Shown in pieces: positions 44,839 to 55,788 of a DNA stretch of 64,000 bases. The stretch is from Cornus controversa (lineage: Eukaryota > Streptophyta > Magnoliopsida > Cornales > Cornaceae). Position 1 is the stretch's first letter, and each line of letters begins with the position of its first letter. The stretch is from positions 13,186,853 to 13,250,852 of the forward strand of contig CM048848.1 in assembly GCA_026545225.1 (NCBI GenBank), written 5' to 3'. The notes beneath the pieces are model-generated. The model saw only the letters and a program-made list of their open reading frames with translations, was not told where the DNA came from and did not search any database. The position numbers were made by a program, and so were the translations under genes.

Positions 44839-45989
44839 TGCATCATAATCGACATATCATGATTGCATAGATTTCATAAAATACATACATGTGTATCTTG
44901 ATTTGTGAACATAAAGAAGGGGATCATTTTTACATTGTAAGGGTTGTTGAGGAAATATATGAGATGAATTGTATCTTTAAAAGTATGAACTAAATAAGGA
45001 ATAAACTGAGGGGTTGAACGTATATTTATCTATTGTGTCCCTCACATTGAGGGTATGTATATTAATTCTCTGATTGGGATGTAGTAGATAGAACTTGCTC
45101 GTGGGTTTAACCCACTTTGTTGATATTTCAGGTCCCAAGCAGTTTCCCCCGCGAGGATAGAGTACTAGGGTTGGGCTGTGACAGACATCTACTCTCACCA
45201 GCCTCAGGGTAGGAATCTACATTTTCTTCAGGAATAAAACTATGAACTCATTTAGAGGTTTTGGTTTTGGATTTTAATTTAAGTGTTGAACTTTTATTTC
45301 TTTCTGGTTAAGGGGTCCTTGGGTTACGGGACTTCCAAATTGTATTACCAGAATTGAATGATTTATTTATCAATTTATTTTAATTCAATGGGATTTCTGT
45401 TCAGCTTTTAGCAATTTTTCTATTTCTGTCCTTTGCATCTATGCTTGTTGCTATCAGTGGTTAATATTCCTCAGGTTTTGTGTATGAGACTGGCCACCTC
45501 ATGCGCGAAATTTTCTGGGGGGTATTTCATTATGATGCCAAACTATCAGATTTTAGTTTCTCTATATCAATCCCTCCAGGGGAGGAATACGTAGAAACAG
45601 ATGAAATACAAGGGACTTGGGGATACGTGGCTCCAGAATACATTCAAACAGGGCAACTAACTGACAAGTGTGATGTTTTCTCCTTTGGATCGCTGATGCT
45701 TGAAATTTTGTCAGGAGAAATAATATCCACTTTATTGTACAAGAATTCATGTAAAGAATCTAGTTTGGCATCATCAGTTGGTGGTTCTGAAAAATATATG
45801 CGTCAAGCCTGCATGGAAGCTGCTGACAAATATATTGGACCAAATAACATGCCTCAAAGTCCAAGGAAACAAGTAACCGCAAGCATAGAACTCGCAATAA
45901 AATGCCGTAAAGAATCTCCAGATGATAGGCCAACCATGAAAGAAGCTGAACAAGAGCTTAGAAGGATAATAAAAATGGCAGTGAACTGA

Positions 45990-47265
45990 AGTTAAGTGAA
46001 GTCACAAACAGATAGATTCCCTCTTATATATCTTCCAAATTCCTCCTCAGAATGCATGCATGCATGCAGATCCTTAATGACCACCGGTTTGCCCTTATTC
46101 CTCAACTCTTCGAAAATATCCATATGCAATATTATTGGTTTAATCTTGTGCCAACTCATGGTTGATCATGTCTTTAGCAATCTTATTGGTTTACTGTATT
46201 AAATATATATACATACATATTGGCTGACTGTATCATCTTACTGGATGTGTTGAGAGTTATCCGAAAATTTAATTAAAAGTGCTTCGGTATTGAACTTATT
46301 TCTATAGGTAGTGATCGAGGAACTCTTTAGAGTACTTGACATGCTTTATATTGGAAAGCATGTCATCAACACAACAAACAAATACAAATTGAGAATGGTG
46401 ACTGAGGTAACATCAGACGTACCCAATATCAAAGGAAAAGAAAAACCTTCTGGAGAAGTAGATGGTAATTATGTTGCCAAATGATCAGATTTTAGAAGAA
46501 CAACTACACAAACACATCAAGTTGCTATACATGTAAATTATTTTTAATAAAACCAGATTCCAGATTTTCTTTTTTTCTAAAGTTTGAATTTCCGCCTTCA
46601 TCTACAGGACATGACTTACATTTGACAATAGAAAAAACATATATATTAAGAAAGATCTATCTGAACTTTAAAAAAAAAATTACAAGTGAAAAACAGATTA
46701 TACAACACCAGCATCAAAGTCCAACTGCTCACGCCTTACAAGAGCACCTTCATCCCAAATCTCAAGGCACCTATCATCATGGAAATCATATGAGAAAATT
46801 GATCATTTAACAAGAACTGGATGCTAGTTGCAGTTAGTGTAAGAATTCAGAAAAACAGAGAGAAAAACAGAGAGCAGAAAAGTTTATGTGAGATGTTCAG
46901 AGACGCAGGAAGTGGTAACTATTAACAGCAAAAGCATAAGCATTGAACGGCATGGAAGTTTTTTTAAATCTATAGTTCAAAAGGTAATAGACTCCAAAAT
47001 CGCAATGGCATGGATAAAAATTAGTCAAGAGAAAAAAAGAAAAAAACTTTAGGGTCTTCAAACCATACTAAAATCTAAAAAAAAAACTGAAGTGTCTTCA
47101 AACCATACTAAAATCTATTGTTTGCTTTTTTGCCAAATATAGACAACCAAAAGTTTAGAAGACAGTAACAACTAAAAACAAAACTGCACTTAGCAATTAG
47201 AAATTAAAAAATAAAAAAACACACAACATTAAAATTATAAAGGATTATGTCATTAAGGTTTTCCA
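45990..47265. other. Region downstream of the pseudokinase, no intact gene
   Basis: Apart from the kinase remnant near 46440-46500, nothing is recognised. A 44-bp direct duplication with TCTTCAAACCATACTAAAAT lies near 47050-47115. The rest is AT-rich. Confidence 0.55.
46440..46500 (+). pseudogene. Remnant of a second ZRK-type kinase copy
   Basis: GGTAATTATGTTGCCAAATG followed by ATCAGATTTTAG parallels the pseudokinase sequence around its insertion site (AATTATG, then ATGCCAAACTATCAGATTTTAG) and reads GNYVAK, stop, SDF. The surroundings (46320-46500) have no intact frame. It is likely a decayed tandem duplicate; ZRK genes often occur in tandem arrays. It is short, so confidence is limited. 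Confidence 0.45.
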
Positions 47266-47583
47266 TTACAAACTCGTCAGGATAAGGGTTTGAGTTATCC
47301 ATTTAAGTGCAGAACAAGACAGAGAGCATGTAGAGTTTGCACCTCCACAAGCTTTCAAGACTTCTGTCAAAGACAGAATATCCTTGGTCATATCAATAAA
47401 CTTTGAGTTTGTCTCCGACACAAACTTGTCAAGCTCAGCATGTGCAGTTTGCACCTCCACAGCAGTCCGTTCTGTTTGCACCGTCAATAATACAACATCA
47501 TCCGTTGGAGGAGTGCCAACATACTCTTCCAAACAAGAAACACAATCTCTCGTTGTTTCTGCAGTATTACCTCAGGCCATCTT
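47266..47583 (-). pseudogene. Gypsy-type gag N-terminal remnant of element H
   Basis: The minus strand shortly after the PBS has an ATG near 47580, an immediate stop, then a frame at 47532-47266 with EEYVGTPPTDDVVLLTVQTE and FVSETNSKFIDMTKDILSLT. This acidic, helical gag-like start with heptad character fits the N-terminus of some Ty3/gypsy gag proteins, and its place directly after PBS and LTR supports that. No downstream gag domain is seen. Function beyond gag origin is not claimed. Confidence 0.45.
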
Positions 47584-47621
47584 GAATCAATTGTGCTTTG
47601 AACAAGCAACATGATACCAAC

Positions 47622-48727
47622 TGTCAATTCAAACCCAAATTTTCGCCGCTGTGATGGTACTAGGACAGCCCTCGTCTGCCACTGTCTAGTCTCAGCCAAC
47701 ACACTTGATGCCTAGGACACACACCAAGTCACACTCCCACACATAAGAATGTTATGCAGGAAATATAAGCGACAAGTACACAATTTACAGAAGTCTTACG
47801 ACTTCCAACCTTTCACTATAAAATAGAATAGTTACAAGCAAATCTGGCCAAGGCCTGCAACAAGCATACAAATGCACACACTCTCAAAGTGTTTAGCACA
47901 CTCTCAAAACTGTCCATATATGCCCACTAAGTTGGGGAATGACACCGCCATCCACCTAAGGTTATGCTGGTAGCCACTACTGCCCACAATATGCTGTTGA
48001 CACCGCACAACTGCTAGGGTTATGTGTTGGAACCTATCAGCACATGCCAACTTGCCTTGGTGGTTACCGATCACAATATTCATGTCTCCAATAAACAGCA
48101 ATGTTATAGAAGTATGCCGAAACTGCATGTAACCACCACTTGTTGTTAAGCCTAGAAGGTGCCACCTTGCATTGATGGTTGCAGCACACACCCACATTCC
48201 CACCATGTAGCACGTGTTATGTAATGTGTTGCACACCACTTCCAACTACTGCTGGACCCTTCCATGCTTCGCCAAGTGTCTTGATGGTTGCCCATGTCCT
48301 CCATTTACAACATCATGGAGAACAGCCTTCAAATGCCTTGCAACCACCATGTGTTGTCAACCATCAGAATGTACCACCTGTCATGGTTGGTTGCAGCACT
48401 CACCCACATTCCCACCATGTATGCACATGTTATGGAATGTGCTACACCCCACTCTTAGCTCTTAGGAACCGCTTGTATTTTTTGGCAATGTCTCTGCCTG
48501 CCACTTGTCCGTCAAGTGTCATCGAACACTTTTGTCCATGCCTAGCACAAGCCATAGTCCATGCCAGCAAGATCTAATTTAGCCAACCTAATTGGGGCTC
48601 AGCTCATGCCAAGCCCTTGCTTCGTGGTTCATGTACACGCCTTGACCAAGCCCAACCCTTGCCATGAGTTGGCCATGCCTAGGTCTATTGGGGCAGGCTT
48701 GCGCCATGCCCACACCGAAGTCCATCT
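47622..48727 (-). repeat. Element H 5' LTR, first part (split by copia I)
   Basis: It starts TGTCAATTC at 47622, with TGGTATCATG (PBS-like, complement 47610-47619) two bases outside. It continues as a GC-richer stretch to 48727, where copia element I is inserted, and resumes at 53228-53600 ending GAGTCTGACA. TGTC...GACA ends agree. It includes a diverged direct repeat of about 213 bp (GGTTGCAGCAC(A/T)CACCCAC at 48177 and 48390) and many CCATGCC words. Frames inside are not gene-like. Confidence 0.6.
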
Positions 48728-48896
48728 TGTTAAGATTTCTGCAAACAGTAAGCGAGCAATAGAAGAACTTGCTGTATTATTCAATCATATATCTCTAAAT
48801 CATATACAATACAAGAAACATATAATAAGCCCCAAACTAATAAACTTAGGAAAGACAATACTACTCTCAAGTAATAAAATAAATCCCACTCTAACA
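48728..48896 (-). repeat. Copia I 3' LTR
   Basis: 169 bp, matching 53046-53222 except for an 8-bp AGAGAAGA-type indel and about a dozen substitutions. Confidence 0.9.
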
Positions 48897-48984
48897 ACCA
48901 CTCCCCACCATCCATCAAACTTAACAGTAAGAAACATTGAGAGTTTGCTTAAAAGAAAACAATAACGCATAATAATGTGGGACT

Positions 48985-49300
48985 TCATGAAGAAATCAGC
49001 CAACTGCATAGTAGAAGAAACAAACAGGAGAGAGAGATAGTGCCAAGTTGAAGGTGATGGCGCACAAAATGACAATCAATCTCGATATGCTTAGTGAGCT
49101 CGTGAAAGGCAGAGTTATGTGCAATCTGAATGGCACTCTTGTTATCACAATTCATGGGAGTGGGAATTGAAAGAGGAACACCCATATCACCAAGCAACCA
49201 TCGTAGCCAAACTACCTTTGCTGTAGTAGCAGCCATAGCATGATACTTAGCTTCAACAGAGGAGCGAGCAACAACTATCTGCTTCTTGCCTTTCCAGGAG
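48985..49300 (-). pseudogene. Copia I RNase H remnant
   Basis: The minus-strand frame 49236-48985 has ATTAKVVWLRWLLGDMGV, then NCDNKSAIQIAHNSAFHELT and KHIEIDCHFVRHHL, the conserved end of copia RNase H. The upstream RNase H part is broken by stops. Confidence 0.88.
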
Positions 49301-49503
49301 ATGAGAGAGTCACCTAGAAAAACACAAAAGCCAGTAGTGGACTTTCAATCAGTTGGATCCTCAACCTAGTCAGAATCAGAAAAAGCTCGAATTTCCAAAG
49401 CAGAAGTGGAGGACAACATCAAACTTTGATGGAAAGTACCCCGCAGATAACGCAAAATACAGAGAACTGCAACCCAGTGAACAGTAGTAGGAGTAGACAC
49501 AAA

Positions 49504-50458
49504 CTAACTAACACTGTGTACTGCATAGGTAAAATCAGGCCGTGTAATGATGAGATACACTAAACTGCCAACAATAACACGATACAAAGTAGGATCATCT
49601 AATGGAACACCATCTAAGGAAGAATAACGAACATTAAGCTCTAAGGGAGTCTCAACTGTTCGTGAATCTGTAAGACAAGCTTTTTGAATAACGTTCGCTG
49701 CATACTTGGACTGAGACAAAAGATAACCTTCAGGTGAAGAAGCTACTTCCATGACAAGGAAATAGAGAAATGAATCAAGATCCTTCATCTCAAATTGTTG
49801 TTGCAACTGGGACTTCAGAAGTGTAATGCTAGTTATGACATCACCAGTCAAAATCATGTCATCAACATACAAGAGGAGAATAATGCAACCAGCAGAAGTA
49901 GAACGAAGAAAGAGGACGGAGTCATGATCACAAGGATGAAAGCCAAGCCCACATATCACCATAGAGAACTTCTCAAACCAGAGAAACTTGTTTGAGACCA
50001 TATAAAGCCTTTGTAAGTTTACACACATCTCCAGGATTATGATAAAGACCAAAGGGAAAGAACCATATAAACTTCCTCAACCAGATCCCCATTTAAAAAG
50101 GCATTTTTCACATCCATCTATGAAAGTCCCCATTGACGAACCACTGCTATAGCAATCAACGTGCGATCAGTTGTCATCTTAGTAACAGGAGCAAAGATCT
50201 CCTCATAGTCAATACCATACTCCTGTGTGAATCCCCCTGCAACCGGGCTTTATACTACTCTTTGGAACCATCAGATTTGGTCTTGATTTTATAAACCCAC
50301 CTGCAAACTACAAGTGCATATGGGGGAAAAGGTACCAAGTCCCATGTGTCAGTCTTATGCAAAGCAGGAAGCTCTTCATCCATAGTCTGTTGCCAATGAG
50401 GATCAAGAAAAGCCTCCTTACAGGAGTTAGGTTCAGAAAAAGAATGAATAGATGCCAA
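49504..50458 (-). pseudogene. Copia I reverse transcriptase
   Basis: Frames 50458-50255 and 50052-49504 on the minus strand. The first has EAFLDPHWQQTMDEELPALH and TWDLVPFPP, then VYKIKTKSDGS, the RT start. The second has the catalytic box LLLYVDDMILTGD and FEMKDLDSFLYFLVMEV, YLLSQSKYAANVI and SLVYLIITRPDFTYAVHSVS. Between them MDVKNAFLNGD is readable. Both Asp residues of YVDD are kept, but stops and frame changes interrupt the protein. Confidence 0.92.
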
Positions 50459-50841
50459 AAAAGAACAATAATTAGCAGAATAACAAGAATTAGAGAAACC
50501 AAAACGATCAGGACACTTACGAACTCGCTAAGGATAGCGAGGAGGTGTCGAATCCACATTATTAGAAACTGATGGAGTGTCAGTTGAGAAAGATGGAATT
50601 GTAACTGTAGAAGAAATAGATTTGTTCTTGCAATGCTAAGTGTGAATTATAAGTGAAAGAATAGTATAAGTGGATGCAAGGTCAAAGGAAGATGGAACAT
50701 CTGGAAGAGTAATGGAAGTGTAATTAGAAAAGGGATCAATGTAATAATAGAAAAGAACAGAATGTGCTCGAGAAACACTACATGGCGAGACACATACAAC
50801 CTTTGTTCTATAGGATCATAACATTGAAACTCTTTTGACCC

Positions 50842-51430
50842 TCACCATAACCAAGAAACACACACAGTTGAATGAGAAGATAACTTGGTAAATTGACCTT
50901 TAGGAAGAAGAACAAAACAAATGCAACCAAAGCCTTTCAATGAAAAGTAATCAGGAGGCTTACCACATAGTTTTTCAAAAGGAGAAATACCAGAAGTAAT
51001 AACAATTGGTATTCTTTTAATAATATGAACAACACTAAGAACTGCCTCCCCCCAAAAAGCACTTGGAATACTAGCAAATAACAAAAGAGATTGAGTAATC
51101 TCAATGACGTGCCTATGCTTTCACTCAGCAACACCTTTTTGATCAGGAGTATCAGTACAAGAAGATTCCAGAATAGTGACATCAGATTTTAGCAAATTGA
51201 GAAACCCACTATAATGATATTCACCACCCAAATCACACCTAAAACACTTGATGACAGATGAATATTGGGTGTGAACCATGGCCTGAAAAGCACTAAAAAC
51301 ATAAAAGAATTCAGAACGACGTTCCATGAGAAAATTCCAACAATAGCGAGAGTAATCATCAATAAACGAAACATAATACCTGGACCCTCCTTTAGTATAA
51401 ATAGGGGCAGGTCCCTAAACATCAGAATGA
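50842..51430 (-). pseudogene. Copia I integrase core
   Basis: Minus-strand frames 51327-51121 and 51084-50842 give RCDLGGEYHYSGFLNLLKS (core Asp region), TPDQKGVAE (catalytic Glu region; many relatives have TPQQNGVAE) and PSAFWGEAVLSVVHIIKRIP, then SPFEKLCGKPPDYFSLKGFG. Multiple frameshifts. Confidence 0.88.
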
Positions 51431-51431
51431 A

Positions 51432-52030
51432 CTAAATCAAAAGGTGCCACAGAAGTAGTAAAACCGTTATGAAAAGGCAAAGTAGAAAATTTTGCAAGTT
51501 TGCAACCACTACAATCAAAATATCATGACTATGCAAGTTCCCTAAAACACCCGTAGAAACTAAATATTGTAAATGCGAACTAGAAACATGTCCAAGATGA
51601 GAATGCCATAAATAAAAATTAGAAGACTTAGGACTCAAACTAAAGGAAGACAAGTTAATACAAGAAGCGACAATAGCTGGAACATAAAGCTCATCTAACG
51701 CATACAATCCACCTTTTCTATGGCCTATTCCAATCGGCTTCTTAGAATGATGATCTTGCACAATACAACCGGTTGAAGAGAAATAAATAGAAAATCCAGA
51801 ATCACACAATTGACTAACATAAATTAAATTTAAAGTGAGTTGAGAAACACAATAGACGTCGGGAAGAGACAAATAAGGAGAGATAATAGTTCCAACGCCA
51901 GCCAATGACATAGGAGTACCATTGGTAGTTGAAACTGAAACCGATGAGGGAGGAGACAAAATAGATATGAACTAAGAAAAATACCTAGTCATGTGGTGGG
52001 TAGCACCAAAGTCAAAAACCCAAGTTGTCC
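51432..52030 (-). pseudogene. Copia I protease end and GAG-pre-integrase
   Basis: Just upstream of the frame 51959-51432 the minus strand has WVFDFGATHHMT, the copia protease site with DSGA changed to DFGA. The frame then gives TTNGTPMSLAGVGTI, LPDVYCVSQLTLNLIYVSQL, VQDHHSKKPIGIGHRKGGLY and FYLWHSHLGHVSSSHLQYL, with the HHCC-type zinc motif of pre-integrase partly kept. Confidence 0.9.
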
Positions 52031-53033
52031 GAGATATAACTGAAGAAGTTAAAGAGGATAAACCTATCGAGGGAGAGACTGAAAGAGCTTGAAGAGAGTC
52101 TATAAGACCAGTAGTCCTCTTAAAATAAATCAACCAATTATTTTGTCAATCCAACTGATTAATGTACTGGTCGTTTCACTCCAAGACCAAATCAACTATA
52201 CTAGGTGAGAAATTCAAACAATAAGTCAAGAAGAAGTGAGAACTGAACAGACAGTGAATCCAAAAAATCAGCCAAGATGTTATTGGTGCGATTGTGATAT
52301 GGGCTGATATAAATTGAGTCCAAATCAATGTAATAGGTCGCTGCAAAGTCAAAAGATGCAAACTGATTCTAAATTGAAATCAATGCAAAGGCATTCACAA
52401 CAAAGTCGAACAACAAAACTGTGAAACCACTGTGCACTGATAATTGCCAAAGTATTGGGATGTGCAGAGTTGCAAATGAAGAGGAGATTCTATAGAAAGA
52501 GGAGAACAAGCTGAATTGTGATGCTTTGCGATTACGGTTTGTGAGCTCTTGCGATTGCGAGATGTTACTGCGATTAAGGTTGTGATGCAAACTGTACTGT
52601 GAACAGAGAGCAGATAAAGATATGTACGAATAGCTGGGATGCAATTGATGTAGCTACTGTCAGATCCGATTACTATTGCGGATTGATGCAAAGAGATAAA
52701 AACTAATTCGGTGATGGAGATGCGAACTAAGGTTTACAACTTTGCAATGGGCTGCGACTAGGTTGCAATGACGCTGAGAGTCAAGACTGTGCTACGATTG
52801 TCAAGGGCTTCCAAAATTATGATTGAACTTCAAGCTATCAGCAACAATGCAATTAGGGCTGAATGGGTGATGCAATAGCTAAAGTGATTTCAAAAACAGA
52901 TGCAATTGCTGCGATAGGGTCAAGAAAAATAGAAGAGAAGAAAATATGATGCGATGCAAGTTAACTAAAGGCGAGGTCAAGCAAAATCTAGCAACGATTT
53001 GCGATTGCAATCTTTAGGGCTAGAAATGAACAT
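52031..53033 (-). other. Copia I gag position, gag not recognisable
   Basis: About 1 kb where gag should be. It is full of the words GATGCAA, TGCGATT and GCGATTGCGA in plus reading and gives no copia gag motif on the minus strand. Either gag has decayed beyond recognition or the region has been replaced; see findings. Confidence 0.6.
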
Positions 53034-53045
53034 GCTCTGATACCA
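53034..53045 (-). other. Copia I primer-binding site (tRNA-iMet)
   Basis: The reverse complement is TGGTATCAGAGC, directly adjoining the LTR. Confidence 0.9.
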
Positions 53046-53222
53046 TGTTAAGATTTGAGCAAACAGTAAGCGAGTAATAAAGAGAAGAAGAACTTGTTGT
53101 ATTATTCAATCGTATATCTCTAAATCATATATAGTACAAGAAATATATAATAAGCCCTAAACTAAAAAACTAAGAAAAAGACAATACTACCCTCAAATAA
53201 TAAAATAAATCCTACTCTAACA
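53046..53222 (-). repeat. Copia I 5' LTR
   Basis: 177 bp, TG...CA ends, immediately next to the PBS at 53034-53045. Confidence 0.9.
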
Positions 53223-53600
53223 CATCCGTGCCCATGCCTTTGCGCCCATGGGGTTGCAAACCACAACCGAGCCACAATGCATATCTCTAAGCCAATACCT
53301 TGCCAAAGGGCAAGTTTCTACACCCCTGGGCCCATATGCATGTGACATGCCTGCCACGTGCACAGCTTAAGGTGCACCAACATGTGTCGCCCACCCATGG
53401 GGTTACCACCACTACAACCAACAAGTTCCACCACCTTTGGGGTGGTGCACAACCATGCCAAGGCATGTTGGCGTGCTCCTAATGCATGGCTCGTGCTAGG
53501 CTTGCCAATGCCTAGCCAAGTGTGCATGGGTGCTAGGGGGTGAAAGTGAGACTACCCATATCTACCTATATATGCACAAGTAAAAGTTGTGAGTCTGACA
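53223..53600 (-). repeat. Element H 5' LTR, second part
   Basis: It continues the CCATGCC-rich sequence interrupted at 48727 and ends GTGAGTCTGACA. A minus-strand TATA-like box (complement CTATATATGC, 53566-53575) is near the end. The frames on both strands at 53300-53540 come from local composition. Confidence 0.6.
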
Positions 53601-54880
53601 GCAAGAAACATCACCTATGTCTGAGGAGTTATAATGCCCATAAATAAATATATGTATATCCAAAATTTTTGAAACTTTAGGAATAAGCTTCAAATGACAT
53701 TAGGAGACTCAAATAAAATCCCCAAGTCAAAACTCTATGGATTTTCTGGACTTCTTGATATTTACCAAAATGCCATTGTCGCATACTTATGGGGTGCTGA
53801 CAGCCCTGTGCACCACGAATGTTGCCAAGGGCCTAGCCATCACTTGCATGGCATGGCCCTGGTGTGGGACAGAATGTGAAGGGCCTAATAGCTCTTGAAG
53901 CATGATTGAAGTAGGATGACTTCTTCATTAAGGCTAAATAATCTGATTGGCACAGGTTTTCTAAAAGTATGTTACATTAACTGGTTAATTGCCAAGTGCT
54001 AGTTTACTTTCCTGAATTGCTCGTGCTGGTTTCCTGGCAGCAACATGGAAATAGGTGATGAGGTGGTCGGAAAAGATAAACAAGATGATGTTACTCCTGA
54101 GAAAGATATCATTGAAGAATCTAGAATAGAGAATTATCAAATGGAAGATCCTAATTCGGGGAAAAAGTTTACAGAAGGAGAATCAAAACAGAAATGTTGA
54201 AACTAAGAATTGAGGAAACAGAGGAACATTTGTTCACAATACGAAAGTCTCAGTTTGCCGGTGGACATGGACAACATGGGTTGGATATCTGGCAAGGTGG
54301 CCCGAGGTAATGGTGGTCGTGGATTTGGACATGGGTTAACCAGTGAGTTATTTATTTATTTATTTAAAAACCTCAATTTTGGATGAATCATCAACAATTT
54401 TAAAGTACCAGAATAGTAAAAAAAGACATGATTTTACATGAACAATCTCAGTTTATTCACAAGGAACATTTGTAAGCCAAACCCAAGTCCAAATCATGTC
54501 ACTACATAATGCAGAAAATGATCAATAATCCACATGAAGATTGATCAACCATTTTTAAGATAATCAAATCATGTATTAACTCAACTACAAAAGACATTTT
54601 CCTTTGATTGTTAATTTTCATGGAAATGAATGACATCAAGCCTTTTGAAAAAAAATAAAAATGGAAATCAGCAATTAATATCCTTAAAAATGGAATAAGA
54701 GCCCTGGAAAACCGTTATGTTGTCAAACAAATGACCATTTTTTTTGCAATTTCGTTGAAACTCAAAACTCCCAAGTTTGAATTCAATGTTAGAAACAGGC
54801 CTTAATGCGAAAGATATGACAAGGACAACAAAAAATTCTTTGACTAAGCTTTTATATGGCATCTCAAAAGTGTTAGTGAG
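53601..54880. other. Unassigned region with one coding-like stretch
   Basis: Near 54044 a splice-acceptor-like TTTCCTGGCAG precedes an ATG (54044) opening a 51-codon acidic frame (MEIGDEVVGKDKQDDVTPEK...) to a stop near 54199. A shifted frame continues with LRIEETEEHLFTIRKSQFAG and GGHGQHGLDIWQGGPR. This could be an exon or a decayed gene end, but I do not recognise it. The rest is AT-rich. Confidence 0.35.
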
Positions 54881-54896
54881 TGAATGGAATAAAAAC

Positions 54897-55063
54897 CTTT
54901 CTCCGTTGACATTGACACAAAGAAAGTGGCCATGTCGCCATCCATCTTTGAATTGGCCAAAAAAGACATCACCAGGCTTTGAATAGAGGTGCCCTTCACC
55001 ACTAGCCTTCCCCTTCCAAAAGTTCGCAAACCATCGATCACCAGTATGAAAGTAAAACCATCC
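54897..55063 (-). pseudogene. ARC3-like exon e (MORN repeats)
   Basis: Acceptor ATTGTAG before GGATGG. It encodes GWFYFHTGDRWFANFWKGKA then SGEGHLYSKPGDVFFGQFKD and GWRHGHFLCVNVNG. The donor at AGAAAG|GTTTTA is a guess. The final exon is not identified. Confidence 0.75.
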
Positions 55064-55788
55064 CTACAATATAACATGAAACTCACCAACTTAAGGCTAC
55101 CAAAAATATTTTTTCAGGGTAGAATCCTTTAATAGCAACGAGACAATTATTTGCTTATGTTTGGGGCTCAATTTCAAGAAAAAAATGCAATAATTCTTTT
55201 TCTTACCACAAAGAAATTAAATGGTCAGTATAAAAATGAACATATGTGTAGATTCAGAAAATGAACAAGATGATAATATAACATGTGAAATTGGATTGGT
55301 GTATGTTTGGGCTGAGTCAGGGGTGGACCGTAAGAGGGACCAAGGGGGGCCATGGACCCCACAAAATTAAAAAAAATTCCACTAAGTACCCTCTTTAACT
55401 ATTAAAATCTTATAAAAATTGACATCTGCGCTAGAGCTTCCTGGGTTCACCCCTGTGTTGAGTCATGAAATGTTGTATTGAGAACATGAATATCCATGCG
55501 AATAAACACAGTGCCACAAGAACAAGGCAAGTTTTACCTTTTGTACATGAAAAAATGAGAAAGCAAATTACAGCTTTAATGGAATGCCATAAACTCTAAA
55601 TCAACATAGGTTAAAATCAATAACAACCACCCCATAGCTTTATATAACATATATGAGAATAATTTTGGACAGGGAACTGGAACAAACAGCAGTAAAAAAG
55701 AGAATTAAGTTGAGCTTATGTTTTACTTTGAAGATAGTCAATCTAGTTAGAAGTGGATGAGCCTGGTGCTAAATATCAAGATGCATAC

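Larger units (their letters stand above)
42575..45529 (+). mobile_element. LTR-like insertion F (2955 bp) in the pseudokinase gene
   Basis: It starts TGTAATACCCCGGAAAATTT and ends AAATTTTCTGGGGGGTATTTCA-like (ends CA). The two ends are imperfect inverted repeats. A perfect 5-bp duplication TTATG flanks it (42570-42574 and 45530-45534). It contains no gag or pol. The size, TG...CA ends, a U5-like motif (TTGCTCGTGGG..., then TATTTCAGG near 45097-45132) and mid-element tandem repeats match the solo LTRs C and G, so I call it a solo LTR in plus orientation. It holds a GC-rich island, a 162-bp array and a 66-bp hairpin array. Confidence 0.88.
41929..45989 (+). pseudogene. ZED1-related (ZRK-type) pseudokinase, split by an LTR insertion
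   Basis: The coding parts 41929-42574 and 45535-45989 join in one frame if insertion F and one TTATG duplicate are removed, giving about 366 codons, close to the usual ZRK length. Order: short N-terminus, basic coiled stretch (residues 16-30, KEKEKKKEKEKE), FRIFSAKEIANATNNY block (53-68), VAIK-type lysine in ICVKSF (K93), LLVYEY hinge (140-145), His-Gln repeat (163-170), catalytic loop HGNLKTKNI (201-209), DFS in KLSDFSFS instead of DFG, and APEYIQTG activation end. HRD is HGN and DFG is DFS, so catalysis is not expected. In Arabidopsis, ZED1/ZRK pseudokinases work as adaptors for the immune receptor ZAR1; the same role here is inference. As the DNA stands, translation stops at TAA three codons into F. 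Confidence 0.85.
48728..53222 (-). mobile_element. Copia element I with short LTRs, 4.5 kb
   Basis: Short LTRs 48728-48896 (169 bp) and 53046-53222 (177 bp), both TGTTAAGATTT...CTCTAACA, bound a minus-strand copia element. Flanks CATCT (48723-48727) and CATCC (53223-53227) form a duplication with one mismatch. A perfect tRNA-iMet PBS abuts the right LTR. Pol order is protease, pre-integrase, integrase, RT, RNase H; all are broken by stops and frameshifts. The leader/gag part (52030-53030) is not recognisable as gag. Short LTRs and motif style suggest the Ale/Retrofit side of copia, tentatively. Confidence 0.9.

Noticed and set aside
47266-47532. Host gene of unknown function
   Set aside because: Its position immediately after a PBS and LTR edge, and the gag-like acidic start, make a retroelement gag remnant more likely, though not proven.
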